A stretch of 64,000 bases of DNA from RGIG7213 sp045124505. Its GTDB lineage: Bacteria; Bacillota; Clostridia; Oscillospirales; CAG-272. The DNA lies in the NCBI GenBank assembly GCA_045124505.1, contig JBGVLZ010000024.1, positions 29,475 to 93,474 on the forward strand, given 5' to 3'. Numbering within the stretch: the stretch's first letter is position 1; the number at the start of each line of letters is the position of its first letter. Of the stretch, positions 43,040 through 51,510 are shown in pieces. A program made the position numbers and the translations under genes. A model generated the notes under the pieces. It had not been told where the DNA came from, made no database searches, and saw only the letters and a list, made by a program, of their open reading frames with translations.

Positions 43040-43530
43040 GCCTCGCTCAGTGGGAATAAGTGAAAGAACTTTTTTGAAGTACCTTGTGGATCGGCGTATC
43101 CCTGTGCGAATTAGTGAGAAATATTTTTGATTTTGGGTTTCCAAACACATTCTCCCATTCCAAATAGGTGAGAGGAAATTTTCAAAACAGACTTAAAAAA
43201 CACCCTTTCCCATTGCAAATAAGTGAGGAGATAAAAATTTTCTCTCAAAAAGGGTGTGCATTTGGACTTTCCCAGTGGGAATTAGTAGAGGGGTAAATAT
43301 TTTTTGATGATTTGGGTGTCCAAAACACTGCTCCCATTGCAGATAAGTGAAGGGCAAAAAATATTTTTCAGAAATCTCGACAAATGGGTGTCCAAAACGG
43401 TACCCCTTGTCCAAATGAGTGAAGGAATAATTTTTTCTTCGAGTCGGGTGTGCAAAAGTGGTCTCTAAATTCCTAATTAGTGAGGGGGTGAAAATCAGGG
43501 GTGTAATTCCAAATAAGTGAAAGGGGGGTG
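43040..43530. repeat. Nine degenerate direct repeats upstream of the element's recombinase operon
   Basis: A 24-base unit approximating TCCCATTGCAAATAAGTGA plus AGG recurs nine times. The AGTGA-like cores are at 43059, 43113, 43167, 43222, 43284, 43346, 43418, 43479 and 43516, with intervals of 54, 54, 55, 62, 62, 72, 61 and 37 bases. A second motif, GGGTGTCCAAAAC, recurs about 15 bases before most units, and AT-rich tracts follow them. The copies are direct and diverged. They resemble iterons or an array of protein-binding sites; ParB-like and PC4-like genes lie immediately downstream. Confidence 0.8.
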
Positions 43531-43632
43531 CAAAAAACCAAAAAGCAGTCGGAGGTCTTAAATATATAAATAAATATATAACTTACTCTCCGAAAAAGAA
43601 TGAATTTTATATTTACAGAAAGGAGTTAGCAA

Positions 43633-43935
43633 ATGGCAAACAACAAGGTCTACAGCCGAGCAGAAATGCAGGAAGCAGGAATTGTAACTTGCGATTATGC
43701 CTTTATGGACAAGCCCGGTGAATATATCGGAACGCTTGAAATGAAAGCAGAAGCAAGAGGCGGAATGCTTCGTCTTTTTCTTCGGTTGGTAGACGGAAGA
43801 AAGATTATAACGCCGGTGTTCTGGTGGCAGGGGTATTTAGGTTTCTACGAAATGGACAACGGTACAAGGCTAAAGCTTGTCTACGGACAAAGCAGCAAAG
43901 GCAGTACCTATTTAAAACAAATCGAAAAACTTTAG
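43633..43935 (+). CDS. 100-residue element protein, unknown function
   Basis: The product (MANNKVYSRAEMQEAGIVTC...) is a small soluble protein, likely beta-rich, with basic residues and conserved-looking Trp/Gly (FWWQGYLGFYE). AAAGGAGTTAG is its ribosome site. It is the first gene of a tightly spaced plus-strand operon with PC4-like, ParB-like, a 62-residue and recombinase genes; the repeat array lies directly upstream. I do not recognise a family. A single-strand-DNA or transfer role can only be guessed from its neighbours. Confidence 0.75.
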   Translation: MANNKVYSRAEMQEAGIVTCDYAFMDKPGEYIGTLEMKAEARGGMLRLFLRLVDGRKIITPVFWWQGYLGFYEMDNGTRLKLVYGQSSKGSTYLKQIEKL

Positions 43936-43947
43936 GAGGAAACAAAA

Positions 43948-44163
43948 ATGTTTGAATACAAAATCATCAAGAAAATCGGAGTTGCAGGAGAAAACTGCAA
44001 CGACACAAAGGAAATCAATATCATCAAGTGGAGTGACAACGCACCGTGTATTGACGTGCGACGTTGGAGAAACGGCAAGCCGCTGAAAGGCATAGCCTTT
44101 TATCCCGATGAGATTGACGAACTAATCAAACTACTAAAGAAAGCGAAAAAGGAGGTCATATAA
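43948..44163 (+). CDS. PC4/YdbC-like single-stranded-DNA-binding protein
   Basis: The 71-residue product has the PC4 (transcriptional coactivator p15) fold pattern: EINIIKWSDNAPCIDVRRWR, then GKPLKGIAFYPDEIDELIKL. YdbC-type proteins with this fold bind single-stranded DNA and are frequent on Firmicutes elements. The ribosome site is AGGAGGAAAC. Its stop codon directly abuts the ATG of the ParB-like gene, so they are translated together. Confidence 0.78.
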   Translation: MFEYKIIKKIGVAGENCNDTKEINIIKWSDNAPCIDVRRWRNGKPLKGIAFYPDEIDELIKLLKKAKKEVI

Positions 44164-45084
44164 ATGGCAAGAAAATCGGACTTTACTCTGCCGCCCATTC
44201 CCGTTGATGCTATTTTCTCAACGCAGGCAGAAAGAGACGATGCGCTCTTGGAGCGAGTACACAACATTCCCATTGAGGAATTACACCCATTCAGGGATCA
44301 TCCCTTCAAAATTCAATCGGGAGAGGAAATGGATCGAATGATAGAAAGTATCCGCAAGGTCGGGGCGATAACCCCCGCTCTTGCAAGACCGCTTGAGGAA
44401 GGCGGCTTTGAGCTGATATCGGGACACCGCAGACTTGCGGCGTGTCAAGTGTTAGGACTTAAAACGATGCCCGTAATCGTTCGAAAAATGACAGATGATG
44501 AGGCGGTGATCGCAATGGTAGATGCGAATTTGCAAAGAGAAACAATACTCCCCAGCGAAAAAGCATTTGCTTACAGAATGAAATTAGAAGCAATAAAACA
44601 CCAAGGAAGGAGTACTTCTACGCAACTTGCACAGAAGTTGTCCGTTCAGGTGGTTGGCGATGAAACAGGCGAAAGTAAAGATCAGGTTCGCCGATATATC
44701 CGCCTAACATACCTCATTCCCGAACTACTCACCAAGGTAGACGAAGGCAAAATCGCTTTCAGTCCGGCGGTGGAAATCTCATTCTTGACAGAGGAGGAGC
44801 AAAGAATTCTGCTTGATGCCATTGAACTAAATGACTGCACGCCATCCCACGCACAGAGCATACGGCTGAAAAAGCTATCGCAGGACTGTGTGCTAACTAA
44901 AGATCAAATATACGAACTAATGGCGGAGGAAAAGCCAAACCAACAGGAGCATTTGCGATTCCGCAGAGAGGATTTTAACGGATATTTCCCAAAGTCCTAT
45001 ACCGAACAGCAAATCAAAAAGGATATCCTGAAAGGTTTAGAGCTTTTGCACCGCCACCGACAGCGAAACCGTGATGCGAGATAA
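44164..45084 (+). CDS. ParB/Spo0J-family protein of the element
   Basis: The 306-residue product has a ParB N-terminal domain (IPIEELHPFRDHPFKI near residues 34-49; FELISGHRRLAACQVLG near 90-105, with the GHRR motif) and a central helix-turn-helix (SKDQVRRYIRLTYL). The C-terminal domain is short and basic. No parA is next to it. On such elements ParB-like proteins bind repeats for replication or transcription control; the direct-repeat array 600 bases upstream is a candidate target. GGAGG precedes the ATG. Confidence 0.92.
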   Translation: MARKSDFTLPPIPVDAIFSTQAERDDALLERVHNIPIEELHPFRDHPFKIQSGEEMDRMIESIRKVGAITPALARPLEEGGFELISGHRRLAACQVLGLKTMPVIVRKMTDDEAVIAMVDANLQRETILPSEKAFAYRMKLEAIKHQGRSTSTQLAQKLSVQVVGDETGESKDQVRRYIRLTYLIPELLTKVDEGKIAFSPAVEISFLTEEEQRILLDAIELNDCTPSHAQSIRLKKLSQDCVLTKDQIYELMAEEKPNQQEHLRFRREDFNGYFPKSYTEQQIKKDILKGLELLHRHRQRNRDAR

Positions 45085-45113
45085 AAATCGCACATTTGTA
45101 AAGGAGGAGCACT

Positions 45114-45302
45114 ATGATTACAATTATAAAGGATAAAAATCCCAACCATATTTTCGCCGCCTTAAAGCTTTGCGAACAGCTTTATCACGACGGTAAGATT
45201 CCGTTATATATGTTTCGGAATATGGTAAATCAGCACGCTGACGTGGTGGATGCCTCAAAATTCAATTTCACCATTCAGCAGGAAGGAGAAAAAGCCGGAT
45301 GA
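45114..45302 (+). CDS. 62-residue element protein, unknown function
   Basis: The product (MITIIKDKNPNHIFAALKLC...) is small, soluble and mainly helical. A strong AAAGGAGGAG site precedes the ATG. Its stop overlaps the recombinase start by four bases (ATGA), so it is coupled to the recombinase and may assist it. I do not recognise a family. Confidence 0.75.
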   Translation: MITIIKDKNPNHIFAALKLCEQLYHDGKIPLYMFRNMVNQHADVVDASKFNFTIQQEGEKAG

Positions 45303-47131
45303 TGTATCGATACAACGAATTTGACGAACGAAGGGTGGTGATTTATGCCCGTGTTTCTACCGAGCACGAAGCACAGATATCCGCACTCAGCAATCAACTT
45401 GAGTGGTATCAGCAGTATCTCGATCACCACCCCGAATGGAACCTGATTGACCGTTATATTGATGAGGGCATCACAGGAACCTCGGCGGAAAAGCGACCGG
45501 GCTTTACCCAGATGATTGCCGATGCCAAGGCACACAAGTTTGACCTAATCATCACCCGTGAGGTGTCCCGATTTGCCCGAAATACCGAGGAAACCCTGCA
45601 CTTCACAAAGATGCTTCGCCGCATCGGTGTTGAGGTATTCTTTATCAATGATAATATCAAGACCTTTGACGGTGATGGTGAGCTTCGTCTCACCATTATG
45701 GCGAGCCTTGCGCAGGACGAAAGCCGCAAGACCTCTATCCGAGTGAAAAGCGGTCAGCAGATCTCAATGGAGAAAGGGGTGTTCTACGGTAACGGTAATA
45801 TCCTCGGCTATGACCGAGTGGAGAAAATCGTGGAGGGCAACAAAAAGCAGGTGGATTTTAATATTAATCCCGTGCAAGCCGAAACGGTACGGAGAATATT
45901 TGATATGTACCTTGAGGGACACGGACTGATGGCGATAAAAAACGAAATGGAGCGAACGGGGCGCAAGACTGCTACGGGACTACCCAACTGGCATTGCACG
46001 GGAATCTCCCAAACGCTTAAAAACTCCTTTTACTGCGGCATCATTACCTACCACAAGGAATATACTCCCGACTTTTTGGTGCAGAAAAAAGTGAAAAATT
46101 ACGGTGAAATGGCATTGACACAAGTGCAAGGCAGACACGAGCCGATTATAACCGTTGAAGAATACGAAAGGGTGCAAAAGATTATGAAAAGCAAAACGGG
46201 AAAACTTAAGAATCCAACCACAGGAAGAAAGCTGACGGGTGTAACACCACCCAAGACCGTATGGGGCAGATTGATGATGTGCTCCTGCGGCAGACGGTTT
46301 AACCGTCGCAAATGGCGAACCAACGCCAATGGCGAAAAGTTCTTTGGCTATCAATGCTACGGCACAACGCAGACAGGTACTATCAAAAGCCGCCTAAAAC
46401 GTGGACTTCCCATTGACGGCATCTGTCAGTCACCAATGATTGCCGAGTGGAAGCTGCAGATGATGGCAAACTATATTTTCCGACACTTCCTAACCAACAA
46501 ACAAAAGGTATTGGAGATTGCAAACTCCTTGCTTGAGGAGCATATCGGCGATACCGAGGTACAAGTACAGGATAATTCAAAACTCATTGAGCAGAAGCAA
46601 AGAGAGCTTGAAAGAGCCAACATCAAACGAAGAAATCTTGTGGATCTGCTCAGCAATTATGATATCTCACGTGAGGACTATCAAGAAGCACGTGCCGAGG
46701 TGGATAAGCAGATTGACAAGCTCAAGGCAGAAATCGAAGAACTGACACCGGTGGTTGAGCCAACCGAGGAGGAAGAAATCGACTATGAGAGCAAAATCAC
46801 CGTTCTCCGCTACGCCTTGGAGCAATACACAAATTTCGATACCGACGGCGATATCCCTGAAAGCGTCATCGAAGCCTTTGTAGAAAAAATCGAGGTTTCA
46901 AAGGACTGTTTTAGGTGGCATCTTCGTGGTGACTTCGGCGGCGACTCTCCCATTCCTATGAATGTGGAGGGCAACCGCAAAAAAGGGGCGACAATTTCGC
47001 CCCAGTACATAATTCCCCCTGCAAACTTTGGCGACTCAGGCAGCTATCAAAGCAAGCAAGTAATTGCTGACTTTATAAAGCAAAACTATCCGCCCGAAGA
47101 AATTCGGGCGGATTCTTTTTGTAGGTATTGA
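45299..47131 (+). CDS. large serine recombinase (integrase)
   Basis: The 610-residue product catalyses site-specific integration or excision through a serine nucleophile. The N-terminal resolvase domain (about 10-155) has VIYARVSTEHEAQ with Ser20 and TREVSRFARN. Then come the Recombinase domain (about 180-290; GYDRVEK...ETVRRIFDMYLEG), a zinc ribbon (CSCGRRFNRRKW...FGYQCYG...DGICQSP) and a long coiled coil (about 430-490, rich in Glu, Lys and Leu). The last 100 residues end SQYIIPP...FCRY, and a terminator hairpin lies inside the last codons. It is the last gene of the operon at the element's right edge, where such integrases usually lie next to attR. Confidence 0.95.
   Translation: MMYRYNEFDERRVVIYARVSTEHEAQISALSNQLEWYQQYLDHHPEWNLIDRYIDEGITGTSAEKRPGFTQMIADAKAHKFDLIITREVSRFARNTEETLHFTKMLRRIGVEVFFINDNIKTFDGDGELRLTIMASLAQDESRKTSIRVKSGQQISMEKGVFYGNGNILGYDRVEKIVEGNKKQVDFNINPVQAETVRRIFDMYLEGHGLMAIKNEMERTGRKTATGLPNWHCTGISQTLKNSFYCGIITYHKEYTPDFLVQKKVKNYGEMALTQVQGRHEPIITVEEYERVQKIMKSKTGKLKNPTTGRKLTGVTPPKTVWGRLMMCSCGRRFNRRKWRTNANGEKFFGYQCYGTTQTGTIKSRLKRGLPIDGICQSPMIAEWKLQMMANYIFRHFLTNKQKVLEIANSLLEEHIGDTEVQVQDNSKLIEQKQRELERANIKRRNLVDLLSNYDISREDYQEARAEVDKQIDKLKAEIEELTPVVEPTEEEEIDYESKITVLRYALEQYTNFDTDGDIPESVIEAFVEKIEVSKDCFRWHLRGDFGGDSPIPMNVEGNRKKGATISPQYIIPPANFGDSGSYQSKQVIADFIKQNYPPEEIRADSFCRY
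47090..47120 (+). terminator. Terminator within the last codons of the recombinase gene
   Basis: CCGCCCGAA and TTCGGGCGG pair around a GAAA loop, followed by ATTCTTTTT. The stop codon lies just beyond. Very similar hairpins end the two 215-bp repeats at 47860-47893 and 48760-48794. Confidence 0.85.
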
Positions 47132-47174
47132 AATTCCTGCGTAAATCAGTATAATAAAAATAAGAGGTGATTTT

Positions 47175-47624
47175 ATGGGATTATTTGATCTTTTTAAGAA
47201 AAAAAAGCAAAACGACGGGGATGAAAATGCTCAAGTTGCGGCTTATGCACAAAAAATGTGCTGCGGGGCGGTTGAATATGCGAAGTCGTTTGGTAAAAAT
47301 TTTGATTTTTCCGAAAACAGTATCACAGACTTGGAAGAAATATTAGATTTTTATTCCAATGATATTTCCGTGTCCAAGCCGACAGAAAATCAAATTTGGA
47401 GTATGGCGGTGATATTCGGCTCGTATTTAGGACAAACAATATTAAAAAACGGTTTGTCACAAAAGGGATACTATTGGGCAAAAGAGGGTTATTCAAATAT
47501 TCCCTTGCTTATTTGCAAAGACGGGGGACGATTGACTCCTATTGATAAGGTTTATAAAAGGTTGGTTAACGGATGCGAAGATAATGTTGTATCATTTTAT
47601 AGATTTGCAATAAGTGAGCTATAA
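47175..47624 (+). CDS. 149-residue soluble protein, unknown function
   Basis: The product begins MGLFDLFKKKKQND, a basic start common in immunity-like and phage-related proteins, and continues as a helix-rich globular domain (VEYAKSFGKNFDFSENSITD; WSMAVIFGSYLGQTILKNGL). The last part reads DKVYKRLVNGCEDNVVSFY. AGAGGTGATTTT is the ribosome site. It follows the recombinase by 43 bases and is followed by the first 215-bp repeat. I do not recognise the family. Confidence 0.72.
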   Translation: MGLFDLFKKKKQNDGDENAQVAAYAQKMCCGAVEYAKSFGKNFDFSENSITDLEEILDFYSNDISVSKPTENQIWSMAVIFGSYLGQTILKNGLSQKGYYWAKEGYSNIPLLICKDGGRLTPIDKVYKRLVNGCEDNVVSFYRFAISEL

Positions 47625-47679
47625 CAATAACTATTTGCATAATATTTCGAGATATAATTTCCCGACTTTACGTACTGCA

Positions 47680-47893
47680 CCATAGACGGCTACCAAAGAT
47701 ATGTGAAGTGCGATGTAAGATTTGAAGACCTGAATTCATTATTTTGTATTCCGTGCGCCTCCGCCTGCCCCCCTCAGTTGACGAAGTCAACTGAGGGGGC
47801 GGGACGGCGCATATTTCCTGCGGAAATAAAGTATGCAGCTCGAGAAGCTCCGATAAAAAAATTATCCGTCTGAATTTTTCGGCGGATTTTTTA
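47680..47893. repeat. 215-bp direct repeat, copy 1
   Basis: About 85-90% alike by eye with 48580-48794: it starts ATAGACGGCTACCAAAGATA, contains CAGTTGACGAAGTCAACTG within a C-rich/G-rich outer stem, then GGCGCATATTTCCTGCGG, CTCGAGAAGCTCCGATAAAA, and ends in a terminator ATCCGTCTGAA...TTCGGCGGAT. It follows the 149-residue gene. The gap up to 47901 otherwise holds nothing. Confidence 0.88.
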
Positions 47894-47901
47894 TCAAATA
47901 C

Positions 47902-47930
47902 TTGCAAAGGCGTTTGTTGTATGATATATT
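47902..47930 (+). promoter_or_regulatory. Promoter for the Ser/Thr-rich lipoprotein gene
   Basis: TTGCAA (47902-47907), 17 bases, TATATT (47925-47930), about 30 bases before the ATG at 47960. Confidence 0.65.
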
Positions 47931-47959
47931 ATAGCTGTAGCTTGAAAGGAGATAGAAAG

Positions 47960-48559
47960 ATGTTTAAAAAAATTCAAACAGTTTTTATGTGCGCAGTATT
48001 GCTGTTGTCATTTGTTGCTTGTGACAAAGACGAAACACAGCAAAATAACGGCACGACAGCTCAAACAGACGTCACGACTGTGGACAGTATTTCTATAGCG
48101 GAAGACATTACCGATCAAACAGCTGTTTCCGTAACCGACGATATTTTCACCGAATCAAGCTTTACAACCGAAACAACATCCGCTGTTTCTTCAGATGAAA
48201 TTAGTCCTGCAGAAACAGCCCCTGCAGAAAACAGCATGTCGGTTTTTGAAACGGACAATGTTGAACGTATTACATTCTATGCATATTATGGTGCCGGCAT
48301 AGGCAGTGATGTTCCGGATGAACATTTAGATGAAATTATAACTTGGCTCAATTCGTTTAAAATTGACATTGACAGGGAAGCTCCGGAGATAGTTCCGCCC
48401 GGCACGAATACGATTTACGTTGAATTTGAATATTCGGACGGAAGTATTGTAAAGTGCGGTATGGATATAACGGATATTAACGGTGTTAAATACTATATCA
48501 GCGGTGACACCTGCCCTGAATGTTACAATGAAATAATATCAAAAACAAGTTTGAGTTAA
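47960..48559 (+). CDS. Ser/Thr-rich lipoprotein, unknown function
   Basis: From the ATG at 47960, preceded by AAAGGAG, the product has 199 residues. It has a lipoprotein signal peptide (MFKKIQTVFMCAVLLLSFVA with lipobox Cys21), a Ser/Thr/Glu/Asp-rich linker (about 22-105) and a C-terminal domain (about 106-199) that includes ITFYAYYGAGIGSDVPDEHL and EFEYSDGSIVKCGMDIT. An earlier start lacks a ribosome site. No family recognised. It sits between the two copies of the 215-bp repeat. Confidence 0.8.
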   Translation: MFKKIQTVFMCAVLLLSFVACDKDETQQNNGTTAQTDVTTVDSISIAEDITDQTAVSVTDDIFTESSFTTETTSAVSSDEISPAETAPAENSMSVFETDNVERITFYAYYGAGIGSDVPDEHLDEIITWLNSFKIDIDREAPEIVPPGTNTIYVEFEYSDGSIVKCGMDITDINGVKYYISGDTCPECYNEIISKTSLS

Positions 48560-48579
48560 TTTCTCTTTTGCGTATACTC

Positions 48580-48794
48580 CTATAGACAGCTATCAAAGAT
48601 ATGTGCAGTGCATATAGATCTGAAGGCTTAAATTCATCATTTTGTATTCCGTGCGCCTCCGCCTGCCCCCTTCAGTTGACGAAGTCAACTGCCACAGGCG
48701 GGACGGCGCATATTTCCTGCGGAAATAAAGTATGCAACTCGAGAAGCTCCGATAAAAAAATTATCCGCCTGAATACCTCGGGCGGATCTTTTTG
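48580..48794. repeat. 215-bp direct repeat, copy 2
   Basis: Same order of segments as copy 1: TATAGACAGCTATCAAAGAT, CAGTTGACGAAGTCAACTG, GGCGCATATTTCCTGCGG, CTCGAGAAGCTCCGATAAAA and a terminal hairpin ATCCGCCTGAA...CGGGCGGAT followed by CTTTTT. It directly follows the lipoprotein gene. Confidence 0.88.
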
Positions 48795-48796
48795 TA

Positions 48797-48825
48797 TTGA
48801 TTTATTTAAACAAAAATGATATAAT
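48797..48825 (+). promoter_or_regulatory. Promoter for the MATE transporter gene
   Basis: TTGATT (48797-48802), 17 bases, TATAAT (48820-48825), ending 53 bases before the ATG. Confidence 0.75.
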
Positions 48826-48878
48826 ACGGTTTAAAAAGCTTGAAAGTGTTTTGCTGTTTAAATAAGGAGTTATTTTTT

Positions 48879-50243
48879 ATGGATAAGGTGCAGAATTTTA
48901 CAGAAGGGAAGATTTTTTCGCCTCTTATACGCTTTGCTGTGCCCGTGTTGCTTGCTCTGTTTTTGCAGGCGACGTACGGTGCGATCGATCTGCTTATAGT
49001 CGGGCAGTTCGGCGGTGATATGGCTGATGTGTTTGTGTCGGCGGTATCTACGGGAAGCCAGATAATGATGACGCTTACGATCGTCATAACCGGTCTTGCG
49101 ATGGGATTGACCGTATATGTCGGCGGACGTATCGGTGCAGGCAGACGGGAGGAAGCAGGGCAGATAATCGGCGGAGGTATCACCCTTTTTGCAGTAATTT
49201 CGGTTATAGTTACGGTGCTCATGGTGCTTTTTTCCTCAACGCTTACAAAAATTATGAATGCACCGCAGGATGCATTTGATAATACCGTATGGTATGTTAC
49301 GGTATGCTCTGCAGGGACGCTTTTTATAGTTGCGTACAATTTGGTAGGCAGTATATTCAGAGGCATCGGTGACTCCAAAATACCGCTTATAACCGTGGCA
49401 ATTGCCTGCGTTTTAAATATTTTCGGGGATCTTTTGCTTGTTGCGGTATTTCATATGGGTGCTGTCGGTGCGGCGCTTGCAACTGTTTTTGCGCAGGCAG
49501 TGAGCGTACTTATTTCTTTGTTGGTCATAAGAAGGCGCAAGCTTCCGTTTGATTTTTCGCTGAAATATCTGCGTCCGAGGGCGGTGCATATAAAGCACAT
49601 TATCCGTTTGGGCATGCCCATTGCATTTCAGGACTTGCTTGTGAGCATTTCATTTCTTGCCATTCTTGCGATAGTTAACGATCTTGGACTTAATGAATCT
49701 GCAGGAATCGGAGTTGCTGAAAGAGTTTGCGCATTTATAATGCTTATTCCGTCAGCGTTTATGCAGGCGATGTCGGCTTTTGTTGCCCAGAATATCGGTG
49801 CTGAAAGATATGACCGTGCGAAAAAAGCCTTGTTTTACGGTATTGCATCCTCGCTGACAGTCGGAATTGCTGTGGGATATTTTTCGTTTTTTCACGGTGA
49901 TATCCTCTCGGGGATATTTGCGTCGGATCCTGCCATAATTGCCCCCGCCTTTGAGTATCTGAAGGCTTATGCCATTGACTGTGTGCTGACTGCGTTTCTG
50001 TTCTGCTTTATGGGCTATTTCAACGGCTGCGGAAACACCGCATTTGTTATGATGCAGGGAATTATAGGCGGTATTTGTGTAAGACTTCCCGTTTCGTTTA
50101 TAATGAGCAAATCAGTGCCTGTATCGCTGTTTTTGATCGGACTTGCCACCCCTATATCATCTGCCGTGCAGATAATTCTATGCTTGGGATTTTTTGTATT
50201 CAAAGAGCTGAAGTACAGAAAAATCAAGAAAACGGTTGCTTAA
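48879..50243 (+). CDS. MATE family efflux transporter
   Basis: The 454-residue product is a 12-helix cation-coupled multidrug/toxin exporter of the NorM/DinF-like type. It starts GKIFSPLIRFAVPVLLALFL with AIDLLIVGQFGG in the first helices, repeats the pattern in the second half (IIRLGMPIAFQDLLVSISF) and ends with a basic KELKYRKIKK tail. I chose the ATG at 48879 because AAGGAG precedes it. The substrate cannot be inferred. Confidence 0.93.
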   Translation: MDKVQNFTEGKIFSPLIRFAVPVLLALFLQATYGAIDLLIVGQFGGDMADVFVSAVSTGSQIMMTLTIVITGLAMGLTVYVGGRIGAGRREEAGQIIGGGITLFAVISVIVTVLMVLFSSTLTKIMNAPQDAFDNTVWYVTVCSAGTLFIVAYNLVGSIFRGIGDSKIPLITVAIACVLNIFGDLLLVAVFHMGAVGAALATVFAQAVSVLISLLVIRRRKLPFDFSLKYLRPRAVHIKHIIRLGMPIAFQDLLVSISFLAILAIVNDLGLNESAGIGVAERVCAFIMLIPSAFMQAMSAFVAQNIGAERYDRAKKALFYGIASSLTVGIAVGYFSFFHGDILSGIFASDPAIIAPAFEYLKAYAIDCVLTAFLFCFMGYFNGCGNTAFVMMQGIIGGICVRLPVSFIMSKSVPVSLFLIGLATPISSAVQIILCLGFFVFKELKYRKIKKTVA

Positions 50244-50277
50244 ACAAAAAAAGACTAATAAAAAATACCAAAAAATA

Positions 50278-50306
50278 TTGCATTTTAAAGCTGTATATGG
50301 TATAAT
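50278..50306 (+). promoter_or_regulatory. Promoter for the 107-residue gene
   Basis: TTGCAT (50278-50283), 17 bases, TATAAT (50301-50306). Confidence 0.7.
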
Positions 50307-50386
50307 TTCACCAAAGATGAGATTTGTACGAAAATTAACATCTTTTACATATACTGTTGAGTTTGTTTTGAAAAGAGGGACGCAAA

Positions 50387-50710
50387 GTGTTTTCTGTTTT
50401 GAGAAGAAAAAGAATAAAAATAGATGAAGCCAAGTCATTCTGGACGTGGTTTGATACAGAAGAGGAATGGATAATTGACTGCATTTCAAAAAATGATTCG
50501 TCTGTTATCTGGGAAGTTGATAAAAGAATAAAGGCGGTATTTCCGTATTTTCGGGATGAGCTTGAGTTTCAGCTCGGATTCAATAACGGGCGTGGTGAAT
50601 TTTTCTTCTATCATGATTACAGAAAAGAGCTTATGAAGGATTCTGCAAAATTCGGTGCGCTGATGACACCGAAAATAGCAAGCAGATGGAAATATATCGT
50701 TGAACCTTGA
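50387..50710 (+). CDS. 107-residue protein, unknown function
   Basis: The product starts at GTG 50387 after AGAGGGACG. It is a soluble acidic protein (DEAKSFWTWFDTEEEWIIDC; FPYFRDELEFQLGF; FFFYHDYRKEL). It has its own promoter and a terminator at 50719. I do not recognise a characterised family. Confidence 0.7.
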   Translation: MFSVLRRKRIKIDEAKSFWTWFDTEEEWIIDCISKNDSSVIWEVDKRIKAVFPYFRDELEFQLGFNNGRGEFFFYHDYRKELMKDSAKFGALMTPKIASRWKYIVEP

Positions 50711-50718
50711 TTTCAAAT

Positions 50719-50757
50719 AAAAACGGCTGACGGGATCGATTCCCCTCAGCCGTTTTT
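50719..50757. terminator. Terminator between convergent genes
   Basis: AAAACGGCTGA and TCAGCCGTTTT pair around CGGGATCGATTCCCC, followed by a T-rich tract; A/T runs on both sides suit both directions. Confidence 0.88.
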
Positions 50758-50783
50758 GACGTTTTTTTTGAATAAGGCGGATA

Positions 50784-51305
50784 TCAATATCCGCCCTCGC
50801 CCATTAAAAATGAGTAAATGAATTTATAAAGATGCTCAGGATTTTCGGTGAATGACCGTTCCATTCTTTTTGCCTGAAAATCCGTTTCGGCGTTTACCGT
50901 GACGGAAATGACCCTTTGTCCGCGGCGTGAGATCTGCATGGTGAGATCTACCGTGTCGCCCTCACCGGGTGAAAGCTCCGTTTTTATTTTTGTCTTGCTT
51001 TTTTCAAACGACAAAAGCTGTATTGCGTGGCGGATGCCCTTTTCCCTGATATAACCTGAAATGTCGCCCTTGAGTGTTCTTGCAATAAACTCACCCGTTT
51101 CGGTTATTTCATACATATCGGGGGAAGTGCTTTTGACAAAGCCCGCCTCCTTCAGTTCTTCAAACTGGTCGATAAAATCAAAATTGCTTACAAATTCATC
51201 CTGCACCACGATGTCGTTTATCTGAGAATATCTCAGCGGATAGTCTACGTAGAGCATCAATGTAAGGATGTAAAGTTTTATATCTGCAGGTTCTTTAAGT
51301 CTCAA
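50784..51305 (-). CDS. DUF4364 family protein
   Basis: The 173-residue product matches the clostridial DUF4364 family: ADIKLYILTLMLYVDYPLRY, a winged-helix-like N-terminal half (FEELKEAGFV...YEITETGEFIARTL) and a beta-rich C-terminal half ending SFLMGEGGY. The N-terminus looks like a DNA-binding winged helix, so a regulatory role is possible but unproven. It is divergent from the sigma-factor gene. Confidence 0.88.
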   Translation of the reverse strand: MRLKEPADIKLYILTLMLYVDYPLRYSQINDIVVQDEFVSNFDFIDQFEELKEAGFVKSTSPDMYEITETGEFIARTLKGDISGYIREKGIRHAIQLLSFEKSKTKIKTELSPGEGDTVDLTMQISRRGQRVISVTVNAETDFQAKRMERSFTENPEHLYKFIYSFLMGEGGY

Positions 51306-51425
51306 AATAAATGCGTCCCTTCGCTAAAAATCTGTAATTTGCTTTTCACGGTATGATTTTATCATATTTTCTATCAAATATTCAATATTTTGCCGTGAAT
51401 TTAGTAAATTTTTTTTTAATTTCTA

Positions 51426-51453
51426 TTGACATTTCTAAAAAAAGTGTTATAAT
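51426..51453 (+). promoter_or_regulatory. Strong promoter for the sigma-factor gene
   Basis: TTGACA (51426-51431), 16 bases, TATAAT (51448-51453), about 57 bases before the ATG at 51511. Confidence 0.8.
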
Positions 51454-51510
51454 GGTAACAGCAATAATTGTACGCTTCCTAACAACAAGCGGCACAGGGG
51501 GGCAAAGCAC

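Larger units (their letters stand above)
34832..47131. mobile_element. Integrative element with serine recombinase and defence cargo
   Basis: This block is AT-richer than its flanks and holds a large serine recombinase at the right end, a recombinase-like 3' remnant at the left end, TnpV, ParB-like and PC4-like genes and a restriction operon. The left end is set by the ppdK stop; the right end by the recombinase stop at 47131, though genes up to about 48.8 kb also look acquired. I see no relaxase, no type IV secretion genes and no phage structural genes, so it is more like a mobilisable or satellite element. I could not identify att core repeats by eye. Confidence 0.72.

Noticed and set aside
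43040..43530. Possible CRISPR array
   Set aside because: The repeats are only partly conserved, the intervals vary from 37 to 72 bases, the intervening text is itself partly repeated, and no cas gene is nearby.
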